Below are positions 1-9,951 of a stretch of 64,000 bases of DNA, one piece after another. This DNA comes from Bradyrhizobium sp. CB1650 (GTDB lineage Bacteria; Pseudomonadota; Alphaproteobacteria; Rhizobiales; Xanthobacteraceae): the NCBI RefSeq assembly GCF_029761915.1, contig NZ_CP121695.1, positions 7,903,501 through 7,967,500 on the forward strand, in the 5' to 3' direction. The notes beneath the pieces were generated by a model, which was not told where the DNA came from, searched no databases, and worked only from the letters and a program-made list of their open reading frames with translations. The translations under genes and the position numbers were made by a program. Every line of letters begins with the position of its first letter. Within the stretch, counting starts at the first letter, position 1.

Positions 1-427
1 GAGATCTTTCACAAGGGCGAGCGGATTGCCACGCATCAGCGCATGAGTGGCAATCACAAGCATAACACCGTGCCGGAGCATATGGCCTCCAGCCATCGCC
101 GCTATGCCGGCTGGACCATCGTGCGCATCCGTCAGGGCGCCGCCGCGATCGGCCCGGCGACCAGCGCGTTGTGCGACCTCATTCTCGACGAGCGCTCGCA
201 CCCCGACCAGGGGTTCCCGCCTGTCTCGGCATCCTCAGGCCGCGTCCTACGGGCGCGAGCGCCTGGACGCGGCAGCCGCGCGGGCGATCGACATCGGCGC
301 GCGCACCTATGGCTCGGTCAGGTCGATCCTCGCCAACAACCTCGATCGGCGTCCTGCTCCCCAGCGTTCCGCGGACGACCTGCCGATCCTGCACTCCAAC
401 GTCCGCGGACCGCGCTACTACAATTAG
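1..427 (+). pseudogene. istA: IS21-family transposase IstA, C-terminal fragment with frameshifts
   Basis: This is the C-terminal tail of an IS21-family DDE transposase; its 5' part lies before the window. Frame 1 reads EIFHKGERIATHQR and continues to about base 209. A short stretch then continues in frame 3 (PACLGILR), and the end is in frame 2 (SYGRERLDAAAARAIDIGAR, then PRYYN and a stop at 427). Two small indels are therefore needed to rebuild the protein, so the copy is inactive. It sits 9 bp before istB, the normal IS21 arrangement. The family is recognised from its well-known C-terminal sequence; the exact lesion sites are approximate. Confidence 0.8.
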
Positions 428-436
428 GATGATCCC

Positions 437-1222
437 TTGCTCACCCATCCGAACTTCGACCGGCTCAACGCGCTCGGCCTCCACGGCATGGCCAAAGCCT
501 TTGTCGACAGCGAGGCCACTGGCGAGGCCGCGAGCCTCGGTCACGCCGAATGGCTCGCGCTGCTGCTCGAACGCGAAGTCTCGCTGCGTCACGACAAGCG
601 GCTCGCCACCCGCCTGCGTCACGCCAAGCTGCGCCAGCAGGCTTGTGTCGAGGACGTCGACTACCGCACCCCGCGCGGTCTCGATCGCGCGCTATTCGCT
701 AGCCTCGTCGAGGGCCGCTGGATCGACGACCACGCCAACCTGCTGATCTGCGGTCCGGCCGGCCTCGGCAAGAGCTGGATTGCCTCGGCGGTCGGCCACA
801 AGGCCTGTAGCGATAACCGCTCCGTCCTTTACCAGCGCGTCCCGCGTCTGTTCAACGATCTGGCGCTCGCCCGCGGCGATGGCCGCCACCCGCGCCTGCT
901 GCGCGCGCTCGGCCGCGTTGATCTGCTCATCCTCGACGACTGGGGTCTGGCCCCGCTCGATGCCGGCGCCCGCCACGACCTCCTGGAGATCCTGGAGGAT
1001 CGCTACGGCCGCCGCTCCACCCTCGTCACCAGCCAACTCCCGGTCGACCAGTGGCACGCGCTCATTGGCGACCCCGCCTACGCCGACGCCGTCCTCGATC
1101 GCCTCGTCCACAACGCCCATCGGCTCGATCTCTCCGGCGAAAGCTGTTGGCAAGGAGAATCTTCACGTCACAGGATTGGTCGGAGCAGCCATGTGTTCGG
1201 CCTTTTTGCGCGGTACACATGA
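437..1222 (+). CDS. istB: IS21-family helper ATPase IstB, altered C-terminus
   Basis: IstB is the AAA+ helper ATPase that assembles with IstA during IS21 transposition. The protein (261 aa) shows the N-terminal IstB region, a Walker A motif GPAGLGKSW near residue 107, a Walker B motif LLILDDWG near residue 162, and a TSQLPVDQWH sensor-like segment. Similarity ends at about residue 236 (SGES, near base 1145). The last 25 residues are foreign sequence read through to a chance stop, so the 3' end of the element has been lost. The neighbouring istA is broken, so the element cannot move by itself. Confidence 0.85.
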   Translation: MLTHPNFDRLNALGLHGMAKAFVDSEATGEAASLGHAEWLALLLEREVSLRHDKRLATRLRHAKLRQQACVEDVDYRTPRGLDRALFASLVEGRWIDDHANLLICGPAGLGKSWIASAVGHKACSDNRSVLYQRVPRLFNDLALARGDGRHPRLLRALGRVDLLILDDWGLAPLDAGARHDLLEILEDRYGRRSTLVTSQLPVDQWHALIGDPAYADAVLDRLVHNAHRLDLSGESCWQGESSRHRIGRSSHVFGLFARYT

Positions 1223-1388
1223 CCGCTGGCCATAATGCCCTCCGCGGATCAGGTCCCGGTCAAAAGCACGCATTCGAGATGCCATGGCCCAAGTGGGTTG
1301 TCCTGATCGCCGGATCGACCGGCCTGCATTTCGTGCTGTTCGCCCTCCCAACCGTTACGTCACGCCGGCGATGTCGGCGCGATCTCGT

Positions 1389-1770
1389 TTAGGCCGCCAG
1401 CGCGGCCGGCTCCTGGTAGCGTTCGTTCCTCGCCATCATCGCCCAGGCCATCCTGGCGAGCTTGTTGGCAAGCGCGATGGCCGCGACCTTGGTGGGCCGC
1501 CGGGCCAACAATCGCGTGAGCCATGGCCGATGATCGGTGCCATGGATCTTGGCGTAGCGGATTACGGCGAGCGCGCCAGCCGTGAACAGGCTACGCAAAT
1601 AGCGATCGCCCTGCTTGCTGATGCTGCCAAGCTTGTCTAAGTCCCGCCCGGATCGGAAGGCTTTGGGATCGGCAATGCTGGCGACCAGCGCTGTTGCCAG
1701 CGCCGGACCGACGCCAGGGATCGCGTCCAGCCGCAAGTGACCTATCATTGCTCTGAACTCATGGGTTCGT
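1389..1770 (-). pseudogene. IS110-family transposase, C-terminal fragment with internal deletion
   Basis: The minus strand encodes the helix-hairpin-helix (Transposase_20) end of an IS110/IS116/IS902-type transposase: IPGVGPALATALVASIAD, then KQGDRYLRSLFTAGA, ending PAALAA before the stop at 1389. Between SGRDL and DKLGS about 15-17 residues usual in this family are missing, which points to an in-frame deletion. The N-terminal DEDD catalytic domain is absent. Upstream in-frame codons to about 1883 do not resemble the family. It is a dead remnant. Confidence 0.75.
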
Positions 1771-1988
1771 GACACGGCTCGAGACCGACACTGCTCAGGC
1801 GTGCTCGGACACAACCGAGCGGCGCTACCTCCATGAACCTCGGCTGCCCAACTGTGCCAGTCCCCTTCGAAGGGGGCGGCCATATGAGGAGCCGATACGG
1901 ATTTCTGCGCACGCCGAAAATGGCTCGTGGCTTGGCTGCTTACCTACGGGTCAGGCCGCTGCTTCCAACGTTTCCTCAGGCATGCGGC

Positions 1989-3767
1989 TCAGCTTACGGC
2001 GTCTGGAAGCACTTTTTGGGCGCGCGGCCTCGGCCGCCAGCCCGTCACGTACAGGACAAGCAGCCAGAGCACAGGCAAAAGTATCAGCAGCGATGCCACA
2101 GCCGCGATTGTCGGATCGATCTGGTTGCGTATGTTCTCCCACATTTTCAGCGGCAATGTACGGATCGAGAATCCGCTGACCAGCGATGTTTTGACAACCT
2201 CATCGAAGGAGTGGATGAACGCGAAGAGGGCCCCGCCGATGACACCCGGTCGGATGAGCGGCAACGTCACCCTCCTGAAAGTCTGGAGTGGCCCGGCCCG
2301 CATACTTTTCGCCGCTAGCTCGAGTCGCCGGTCAAAATTCGCGAGAGTAGCCGAAACGATCACCACCACATAAGCTATGGCGCCGATGCTGTGCGTCAGG
2401 ATAATGCCGGTCTTGGTGCCGATCAGTCCAAGGTTGAGTAGCCCAAAATAGGCAGCAATGCCGACAACGATGCTCGGAAACGTGATTGGCGCGAGTACAA
2501 TCAGAGTGAGAAAACTGCGCAGCCGCGGGAAGGTGCGGTTAAGTCCGTATGCCGCGAGCGTCCCGACGATTGTCGACAGGACGGCGACCGCCACTCCGAT
2601 CTGGATACTCATCCAGGCTGCGCCGGTCCACGAAGGATCGCCGAAGAAGGACCTGTACCATTTCAGCGAAAGGGTAGATGGCGGGAACTCCAGAAACTCC
2701 CCGCCACTGAACGACATGATGATGACTACAACACTCGGAAACAACAAGTAGAACATAACGAGCAGGATGAACAACGTACCGAGGATCGTCCACCAGCCGC
2801 TGCTGCCGCCAGCCTGGTAGAGCTTAGCCGTCCAACGCTTCCCCCGATACGGACTTGCAAGCTCGTTAAGATATCGTGTCAAAGTACGGAACGAAGGCAA
2901 ACCGCTGCTCCAGGATTTTCGCGCTGAGCTCATCCCGCGGGTCTTCGTATCAGCAAGGTCGAGTCCAAGAACAGAGAGCACCACTGCGGCGATGCCAAGA
3001 AGGATAAAAGCCGAAGCTGCGGTTTGCGCCATATTGAAGGAGCTTGCCACTTGCGCAGCGATGAAGGTCGAGAGCATGGCGTCCCGCAACCCACCGAGGG
3101 CTGCGGGCGTGATGTAAAAACCGAGGCAGAACACGAAGACGAGCAACACGCCGCTGCGAAGTCCGGGCAGGCTGAGCGGGAGGAACACACGCCAGAAGGC
3201 GGCAAAAGGGGGTGCGCCCATGCTGCGAGCAGCCGCCACTATTGATTTATCGATGCCCATCATGACGCTGACCAACGGCAGAATCATCACCGGCAGCATG
3301 ATATGGACCATACCGATATAGACAGCCATTCGGCTGTAGATGAGCGACAGCGGGCTAGCGATCAACCCTATGCTAAGCAGCAGGTTGTTAATCAATCCGC
3401 TGTCGCCGAGTATCACTATCCACGCATAGGTACGCACCAAAAGACTCGTCAGATAGGGGATGATAACGAGCACGAGCAGAACCATACGCACGCGCTTCGA
3501 AGCGGCCGTGATCAGATAGGCCATGGGGTAGCCGATGATCAAGCAAATGGCCGTCGCCACTACGCTGACCTGAATGGTTTGGAATAGTACGCGCACGTTT
3601 GCCGGCTGGCGCAGAAACGCTTGATAGTTGCTGGGTGATAACGCCGGCGCATTAACGCTGGTCAGGAAGAGCAGAACGATCGGTAAACCGAAAACAACTA
3701 GCAGGATCGTAAGGGCTGGTACCGTGAGCCCGATAGGCATTCGCGCGAGTTTCTGAAGCGTTTGCAT
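1989..3767 (-). CDS. Fused double permease of a polyamine/opine-type ABC importer (PotB-PotC-like)
   Basis: This 592-residue protein joins two binding-protein-dependent permease domains, each normally a separate gene in spermidine/putrescine (PotB, PotC) or Fe(III) importers. The first half holds an EAA-type loop near AAARSMGAPPFAAFWRVFLP and the second another near AAKSMRAGPLQTFRRVTLP, where the ATPase docks. About 12 hydrophobic segments are visible. Start: ATG at 3767 with AAGG just upstream, 22 bp after the ATPase stop; an in-frame ATG at 3815 would overlap the ATPase. It is last in a binding protein-ATPase-permease operon. Substrate is not determinable; polyamine- or opine-like compounds fit the family. 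Confidence 0.9.
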   Translation of the reverse strand: MQTLQKLARMPIGLTVPALTILLVVFGLPIVLLFLTSVNAPALSPSNYQAFLRQPANVRVLFQTIQVSVVATAICLIIGYPMAYLITAASKRVRMVLLVLVIIPYLTSLLVRTYAWIVILGDSGLINNLLLSIGLIASPLSLIYSRMAVYIGMVHIMLPVMILPLVSVMMGIDKSIVAAARSMGAPPFAAFWRVFLPLSLPGLRSGVLLVFVFCLGFYITPAALGGLRDAMLSTFIAAQVASSFNMAQTAASAFILLGIAAVVLSVLGLDLADTKTRGMSSARKSWSSGLPSFRTLTRYLNELASPYRGKRWTAKLYQAGGSSGWWTILGTLFILLVMFYLLFPSVVVIIMSFSGGEFLEFPPSTLSLKWYRSFFGDPSWTGAAWMSIQIGVAVAVLSTIVGTLAAYGLNRTFPRLRSFLTLIVLAPITFPSIVVGIAAYFGLLNLGLIGTKTGIILTHSIGAIAYVVVIVSATLANFDRRLELAAKSMRAGPLQTFRRVTLPLIRPGVIGGALFAFIHSFDEVVKTSLVSGFSIRTLPLKMWENIRNQIDPTIAAVASLLILLPVLWLLVLYVTGWRPRPRAQKVLPDAVS

Positions 3768-3789
3768 CTGCCTTGAACCTCTCAGCGCC

Positions 3790-4905
3790 TCACGCCTCAA
3801 CGAAGCGGACATCGGAGCGCAACCACTCAAGCCGAACTTCGTCGCCAGGTCGGAATATCTCCTGTCCCGAAGCAACATGCTCGCGCACCATGAGCAAACT
3901 ATTCCCAACGCGCACACGGTATTTGCGCAAAGGACCGGCGTAGATCATGTCGTCTACCGTGCCGATGACGGATTGGCGGTGATCAGCATCCACCCGTTTC
4001 GCTTTGTCGGCAGGAAACACGCAGATACGTTCCGGTCGGATCATGGCCAGGGTGCCAAGCGGCTGAGGTGCAGCGGATTCGACCTCAAAACGGGGGTCTT
4101 CCAGAAAGTTGGCTTCGCCGAGAAAATTGGCCACAAAACGTGTTGCTGGCCGATCATATAGGGCTTCCGGCGTGTCAGTCTGCTCAATCCGCCCTTCTCG
4201 CATGACGACGATGCGATCTGACAGCGTCAGTGCCTCCTCCTGATCGTGCGTTACGCAAACGGTGGTGATGCCAAAATCCTTGTGCAGGCTCTTGATCTCG
4301 ACCTGCATCTGTTCGCGAAGATTTCGATCAAGCGCCCCGAGCGGCTCGTCGAGCAGAAGGACCGGTGGATCGGCGATCAGTGCGCGGGCAAGCGCAACGC
4401 GCTGCTGCTGGCCACCACTTAGCTGCGATGGCATGCGCTCACAGAAATCGCTGAGGTGCACACGCTCGAGGATGCGATCGACCCGCGCTATCCTCTCGGC
4501 CGCCTTGATGCCGCGCATTTCCAGCGGAAACTCGAGATTTCGTCGCACCGTGAGGTGTGGAAAAAGCGCATAGCTCTGGAAGACGATGCCTTGGTCGCGC
4601 CGGTATGAAGGCACTGCGGCGACGGATTTTCCGGCAATCAGAATATCCCCCTTCGAGGGTGCCTCGAAGCCGGCGAGCAGCATCAATGTCGTCGTCTTGC
4701 CTGAGCCGCTTGGACCGAGAATGGTCAAGAATTCCCCGCGATGAACCGCCAGCGATAGATCCCTGACGGCGGCAACGGGGCCGTACATCTTCGTGACGCG
4801 GTGAAATTCGATTTGCGTCGCCGGAACCAAGCTTTTCTCCAATGCTGCATCCTGGGCAATTGGGACGGGACTTGTGACATGCACAGTTAGCAAATTGTGC
4901 TCCAA
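3790..4905 (-). CDS. ABC importer ATPase, PotA/CysA-like
   Basis: Nucleotide-binding subunit that powers the adjacent permease. Motifs in order: Walker [10 protein letters not shown] (about residue 64), Q-loop FQSYALFPH, signature LSGGQQQR, Walker B VLLLDEP, H-loop VTHDQEEA, then a C-terminal TOBE-type domain ([11 protein letters not shown] onward) typical of the polyamine/iron/maltose class. Length 371 aa is normal. No ATG precedes the conserved domain; the frame opens with TTG at 4905, and GTG at 4884 is an alternative, so the start is uncertain. It lies 92 bp after the binding-protein gene and 22 bp before the permease gene. Confidence 0.9.
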   Translation of the reverse strand: MEHNLLTVHVTSPVPIAQDAALEKSLVPATQIEFHRVTKMYGPVAAVRDLSLAVHRGEFLTILGPSGSGKTTTLMLLAGFEAPSKGDILIAGKSVAAVPSYRRDQGIVFQSYALFPHLTVRRNLEFPLEMRGIKAAERIARVDRILERVHLSDFCERMPSQLSGGQQQRVALARALIADPPVLLLDEPLGALDRNLREQMQVEIKSLHKDFGITTVCVTHDQEEALTLSDRIVVMREGRIEQTDTPEALYDRPATRFVANFLGEANFLEDPRFEVESAAPQPLGTLAMIRPERICVFPADKAKRVDADHRQSVIGTVDDMIYAGPLRKYRVRVGNSLLMVREHVASGQEIFRPGDEVRLEWLRSDVRFVEA

Positions 4906-4997
4906 AGTAGTCCGACTGTAGATCTGGCCGGACCCGCGCGCCCGATGTGAGGACCCGGCGCTCTGTCCGACTTACTCGCTCATGAACAGTGATTATA

Positions 4998-6101
4998 TCA
5001 GAGCAGAACCCACTCGTTCCAACGCTGACGGAGCTGCTCGGCGTTGGTCAGTCCACCCGCGCCGACCTCACCGTACCACTTCGCATTCCACGGAAGGCTC
5101 ATCGCCATGTAGTCGGGATGGCTGGCCAGCTTGCGCGCTACGTTCTCGGGGATCAGCTTAAAGGCATTACGATTAGTTGGGCCGTAATTGAGCAGCTGGG
5201 CAAAGACGGCTTGGCGGTCGGCGCGGGTGGCGAACTCAATGAACTTTTGCGCGTTCGCCGCATTCGGACTACCCTTCGGGATCGCCCAGTAGTCCCATCT
5301 CAGCTTCGCCTGATTTCGATTGATCTCGAGCGGCGCGCCCTGGTTGATCAGCTGGCTAGCCCGGCCATCAAAGGCATTCACAAGGTCGGCCGTCTTGTCG
5401 TGCATGATTTGCTGGATCTCAGACCCAACAGTCCACCATTTGCGGATATGCGGCTTTATCTTATCCAAACTCTTGAAAATACGATCAATGTCCATGGGAT
5501 AGACCGCGTTCATAGGAATGCCATCTGCCAGCAAGGATTCCTCCCAAGGCCCCTCAACGCCGCGCTGGCCGGTCGGCAGCACGCGGACGCCAGGAAACTT
5601 CTTCACGTCCCAGAACTCGGCCCAAGTCGTGGGCCGCGGTTTGCCAGCCGGAAACTTGTCCGTATTGTAGACCATCACGTTCGCATACATGAGCGATCCG
5701 ACAGCGAAGGGTTCTTTGGCGAAGTCAAGGATGCCATCGAGCTCGTCCTTTTTGTAGATGGAATAATCAATCTGTTCGAGCTGACCTCTTGGACCTGCGA
5801 TGGCAACCGACGGCGCGCCCAAGTTGATCACGTCGAGGGTCACATTCTTTGTGGTCACCATCAGTTCGAGCTGCGCTATCGTCGAATCGTCGGTGATTGG
5901 ATTCACCTTGATTCCCGTTTCAGCTTGAAATGGTTTTACATACGCTTCGATGTTCGCCTTTCCCCATTCGCCTCCACCGACGGATACGCGAAGCTCGTTC
6001 GAAGATGCCGAAGCCCGACTGGTGATCGAATTTAGCGTCCCAAGCATGAGGACGGACGAACTCGCCTGCATGAGGCGCCTACGATTGATCGAAAGGCTCA
6101 T
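4998..6101 (-). CDS. Periplasmic solute-binding protein, PotD-like
   Basis: Extracytoplasmic receptor of the importer, 367 aa. The N-terminus carries a twin-arginine-like signal (NRRRLMQ, then a hydrophobic stretch to SRASA near residue 30), so Tat export is likely. The mature part has the SBP_bac family pattern, with ELRVSVGGGEWG at the start and PKGSPNAANAQKFIEFAT near residue 275. Start chosen at ATG 6101, preceded by GGAGAGGG six bases upstream; the open frame continues upstream to 6347 without signal-like sequence. First gene of the operon, so any control region should lie between 6102 and the IS relic at 6330. Confidence 0.9.
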   Translation of the reverse strand: MSLSINRRRLMQASSSVLMLGTLNSITSRASASSNELRVSVGGGEWGKANIEAYVKPFQAETGIKVNPITDDSTIAQLELMVTTKNVTLDVINLGAPSVAIAGPRGQLEQIDYSIYKKDELDGILDFAKEPFAVGSLMYANVMVYNTDKFPAGKPRPTTWAEFWDVKKFPGVRVLPTGQRGVEGPWEESLLADGIPMNAVYPMDIDRIFKSLDKIKPHIRKWWTVGSEIQQIMHDKTADLVNAFDGRASQLINQGAPLEINRNQAKLRWDYWAIPKGSPNAANAQKFIEFATRADRQAVFAQLLNYGPTNRNAFKLIPENVARKLASHPDYMAMSLPWNAKWYGEVGAGGLTNAEQLRQRWNEWVLL

Positions 6102-6329
6102 GATTCCCTCTCCAGCGTTCACTTGTCTCTCATTCAGGTGACTTTTCTTCTTATTTCGAAATGAAAGTATTTGGTCTCGAAGGTGGAATGCTGCAAAGAA
6201 TCGAGGTATTCTGCAACAATTCTGCATAATGGCCCGGGCAAAGGGACTTTTTTTGCGCCGGCGCCCCCTTTGCGTCTGGAAGAGCAATGGGATCGAGCGG
6301 CGCCCTATCGCCGAAAGTTGGCGACCTGC

Positions 6330-6669
6330 GTGGACGGATCTGCACATTGACCACCACTATCAAGGCACGATGGATTTGCGATGAGGCGCATCAGCAGAAG
6401 GAGGAGCTTGGACCTGATCACTCGACGACGATCATGGCAAGGCCTTCATCGTCACACCCTAATGACTATGATTGCTTACGGTCCTCGCGTTCGCCTCGCA
6501 CACAAGACGCGGAAAAAAGAATCAAATGGTCTCGCCTCAACCAGCGATGCCCGCAGTACGTCACGCCATCGTCGATCTCATCCTTCGGCCGCTTTCTCAA
6601 CATTGCCCATGCTGCCGAAAACAAATCCTTGAAAAACACTGGCGTAAGTAGATTCTGCCAAAGTAGCGT
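6330..6669 (+). pseudogene. 3' remnant of an IS701-family element
   Basis: The plus strand encodes a damaged version of the C-terminus of the intact IS701 transposase at 21588-22889: TIKARWICDEAHQQKEELG, then ITRRRSWQGLHRHTLMTMIA in another frame, and the Ser/Arg-rich tail. It ends with CTGCCAAAGTAG near 6657, matching the terminal inverted repeat of that element. The 5' part is missing. It lies just upstream of the ABC operon and may have displaced its promoter region. Confidence 0.7.
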
Positions 6670-6679
6670 CAGGTTCGCC

Positions 6680-7560
6680 AGCCTGAATTTTGAGGTCGTT
6701 GGCACATCCTCGGGGGTGAAGGCGTCCAGCGCGTGGCCGATGGCGGCGCAGACTGCGTCGACGGTTCGCGCGGAGCGTTGCGAAGCAGGTGTTTGAGCTT
6801 GGCAACGACCTGTTCGATCGGGTTCAGATCGGGCGAGTATTTTAACAGGAAAAACAGCTTGGCGCCGACCGAACGGATGAGCTGGTGAACTGCCCTGCTC
6901 CTGTGGCTGCCGAGGTTGTCCAGGATGACGATATCGCCGGGTCGAAGGACGGGCGGGAGAACCTTCATGGTGCGAAAGCTCTCGATCGGCCCTTCGATGA
7001 CCCATGGCGCATCGATCCGGTCATGGCGCAAGGCCGCCAGAAAGGTCATGGTCTTCCAGCGGCCGTGAGGAACCTTGGCGTGAAGTCTATGTCCGCGCGG
7101 CGCCATCCCCGCAAGGGCGGCATATCGGTCCTGGCCCAGGTCTCTGATGAAGACCCGCCGCCCAGCTTCGACGCGATATTGACACTTGTCCACTGGGCTC
7201 GCCGCTGCGCCACCTCGGGTCGATCGCGCTCGCCAGCCGCCACTCTTTTTCTGAAGCTGAGCTTCTCGGCATGCACGAAGTCCCACACCGAGTGGTAGTC
7301 GACCTTCAGGCCGCGACGGGCGAGCTCAGCAACGAAACCACGTAAATCGCCGTCCCGGATCCGCTCAGACAGCCAGGCTGCGTAGTCTCCCGAAACCGCC
7401 TTCGGCTTGTGAATCCCATCTGGCCAAGCTCAACCCTGCCGTCTCTTCGACCCGCTGCCTCCAGGCGATGGACGTGCTGATCGCCACCCCAAACTGCTTG
7501 GCGGCCCGATTGCGGGACATCCCGCCCTCGATCTCGGCTATGACACTGACTCCATCCCGC
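6680..7560 (-). pseudogene. IS630-family transposase, frameshifted
   Basis: The minus strand carries an IS630/Tc1-mariner-type transposase in several frames. The N-terminal helix-turn-helix (IAEIEGGMSRNRAAKQFGVA) begins near 7545. The middle (DLRGFVAELARRGLKVDYHS, then VWDFVHAEKLSFRKRV) is in a second frame. The DDE domain includes GDIVILDNLGSHRSRAV and the SPDLNPIEQVVAKLKHLL motif. At least three frame changes are needed, so it is non-functional. Its N-terminal end abuts the stop codon of the racemase-like gene at 7562. Confidence 0.8.
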
Positions 7561-7561
7561 T

Positions 7562-8341
7562 TTAGCCTATGCCGGTGAAAGGCCTACGTATCAAGCCACG
7601 GACAAAGAACTCCACCATAGAGGTAAAGTCGAAGACCGGAAGGCCGGTAGCCCGTTGGACCGCCGCTGAGTAGGGCGGCAGCTCTGAGCATTCGAGGAGC
7701 AACGTCCCAATATCCGGGCGCGTCTGAAGTAGTGTCACCGCAGCGTCAACTGTTTCGCTCTCGACCGCGGCCATATCCAAATCGCCGTTGCACGACAACC
7801 AGGCTGTAGTAAAAGCGGGAGCATCCTCGAGTCCCGAAACCACAATTCGTTCAGAATTGGTGCGCAGTCCTGCCAACTCCAGCAAGTCCGGAGAGAGAGA
7901 GGATGCTTTTGCGGTGATGATGCCTAGTGCCTTGCCCCGGGGCAGCAGCCTTTCGAGGAAAGGACCGAGGAGCAGGCTGGACAGGAGAACCGGCACATCG
8001 ACCGCACGTCGAACCGCCTCTTGGTAGCGAATCATGAACCCGCAGTTGGACGTGATCAATTGAGCACCTTCGTCTGCAAGTTCGGCCGCGGCGCGCGCAA
8101 CGATCTCCGCTACATCGCCAACGTCAGGCCCAAGAATTCTGCTAAAGTTGAGACCGGGCATCGTTTTGTATCGCACAGGGACACTCCAAGTGCTGGCGTT
8201 CCCGACGCTTCCTGGAATGAATGGCCGGTCAAAGGAGTCGCGGGGACGCTCGAACATCAGAATGCCCACAGGCGCCCCGTAGTATGTCGGCTTTGGCTTC
8301 GGGGACGCGAAGTGCTGGTTAGCTCGAGCAGGAACGGTCAT
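7562..8341 (-). CDS. Asp/Glu/hydantoin racemase-superfamily protein
   Basis: The 259-residue product has the two-cysteine racemase fold: a first Cys in LITSNCGF (near residue 100) and a second in LLLECSELPPYSAAV (near residue 219), the paired acid/base residues of aspartate, glutamate and hydantoin racemases. Substrate cannot be assigned. Start chosen at ATG 8341; a TTG start 60 bp upstream is possible, and the ribosome-binding site is weak in both cases. The setting (amino-compound importer, creatinase-like hydrolase, a second racemase-fold gene) suggests breakdown of an unusual amino or N-carbamoyl compound, which is inference. Confidence 0.75.
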   Translation of the reverse strand: MTVPARANQHFASPKPKPTYYGAPVGILMFERPRDSFDRPFIPGSVGNASTWSVPVRYKTMPGLNFSRILGPDVGDVAEIVARAAAELADEGAQLITSNCGFMIRYQEAVRRAVDVPVLLSSLLLGPFLERLLPRGKALGIITAKASSLSPDLLELAGLRTNSERIVVSGLEDAPAFTTAWLSCNGDLDMAAVESETVDAAVTLLQTRPDIGTLLLECSELPPYSAAVQRATGLPVFDFTSMVEFFVRGLIRRPFTGIG

Positions 8342-9039
8342 CCGTGGCAGATCTCTTTCGCAGCAGGACGTCGGGGCAGCGGCAATGGTCGCTGAAAGCA
8401 ATTCACTCGAAGCTCGCCATTAGTTCTTGAATGTCCTACAGGCGCTTCGACGCCTGATGACTGCAAAGACGAGCGACAAACTAATACTGCTAACCTTAGG
8501 TGTTTTGCAACGGGCATCGTCATTTCTTGCTCCGCGATAGAATGGTCCAAGACTTGAACTTTGTCGGCGCTTGGAATGTCGAATGTCTTGCATGCAAAAG
8601 AAATCCAGGCGCCAGAGAATGAATAGGCGCGTTCTGAGAAGATGGCTGAGCTGCTGGTCTCTGGTGCCCTTGAAAACAGCACATCTTTCAGAGGCTGAAT
8701 CTTGGTTTACACCGGCCTGTTCAATTATCCCGAGGCAAAAGCGCAAGCATTGCGGCGGCCGCCCGATGGCAGTACACCTCGCGGTACCGGCGCGGACCAA
8801 ACATTCTGCAGGATGGTCGTCACTCGGAGATTGCATAGCAAGATCGTCGGGGATCCGCGCCACCCATAAGGAGGCATCCCTCCTTTCGGATTGCATTCAC
8901 TCCCCCCCATGAGACGGGACCAGGCGTCTACCCTCTTCACGGCCCAGCCGGCTTTCGTCAGGGCAGCGTCCCAGCTCAAGGGACGTCTCCTCTCGAGCAT
9001 TACTTCTCGCCCGGTATCGTGGCGTAGACGAGGCCACTC
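8342..9039. other. Stretch without a recognisable gene
   Basis: Open frames exist on both strands (for example minus 8420-8896), but none resembles a known family or has convincing start signals. It probably holds decayed sequence from the LysR gene that survives just downstream. Confidence 0.5.
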
Positions 9040-9447
9040 GATGGCGCTTACGACTATGTCACGCCGCGCGATCTGGAGGGTCATCCTCTCATAGGTACAT
9101 ATATCGGCCCGCCAGCCAGCCATCTCGTTCGCGAATGCTTCGAGGCGGCGGGCATAAAGATGCAAGTGGCACTGGAGGAGGTTAACAGCTCTTCAGTGGC
9201 CTTCGCAGCAGCTGCTTCCGGGCGGTGCATAGCGTTGATCGATGCCTGGCCGAGCCGGGTCGTTCGTGATGATAGATGCGTGCTCGTCAACTCTCGACCC
9301 GCTGTACCTCAACGTATTGCGCTAATGACTTCAACTTTTCGGCCTCCATCACGAGTTGCCCAACTATTTGCCGAAGAGCTGAGGCACGAGATCATCAAGG
9401 CCGCGGCTTCCACGCTGTTCGTGAAAGGAATGATCAAGAGCAGCTGA
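9040..9447 (+). pseudogene. LysR-family regulator, C-terminal fragment
   Basis: Frame 1 reads DYVTPRDLEGHPLIGTYIGP and later VNSSSVAFAAAASGRCIALI and RPAVPQRIALMTSTFRPPSR, which follows the ligand-binding (PBP2) half of LysR regulators up to a stop at 9447. A stop at 9025 closes the frame upstream, and no helix-turn-helix was found. It was probably the regulator of one of the neighbouring catabolic genes. Confidence 0.6.
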
Positions 9448-9951
9448 GTTCTTTCGGGGGCATTCGGCATCATCGGCATGCAGATGTATGTGGCGCGTCC
9501 CATTTTCGGGTGCTTATCCGCCGGCGCAACGACCTCGTTCTCGTGATCAAAAAGGAAGGATCGCTGCTACAGGATCGAACGCGCCTCCTTATGGCCATGT
9601 TCTTGTGACAACCGCAAGCGCTGTAGATGTCGGTGTTCCACCTTATTCCTCTACAATGAGGCGTGTGGCAGAAGACAGAGCTTGTAGGATGGGCCCACGG
9701 CATATTTCTACCGACGTGTTTGCTCGTTCTGGTTCGAGCTGGCGGCGAACGCAACGCTTCTCGGATGCGATGGATATTCCCTTCGCCGCTTTTAGAGACA
9801 TGCTTGTCGAAAAGACCTGTTGCGCTCAGCTGTCTCATGTCAGAAAGTTTGTAGCTCTTGGTTACGTGTCAAAGCGGACCATTCAACCCTCCCCGGACAT
9901 CCCGCAGGCTCGGCACTGCCATGCCTGCAGGCTCTTCCGATCCAAGTTTCG
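9448..9951. other. Decayed stretch, nothing recognised
   Basis: No frame shows a convincing family match. The stretch separates the LysR remnant from the 3' end of the M24-family gene. Confidence 0.5.

Noticed and set aside
4989..6035. 348-codon plus-strand frame
   Set aside because: It is fully antisense to the solute-binding protein gene, which has signal peptide, ribosome site and family motifs.
8420..8896. 158-codon minus-strand frame
   Set aside because: No family resemblance, no ribosome-binding site, and overlapping frames on the other strand are equally open.
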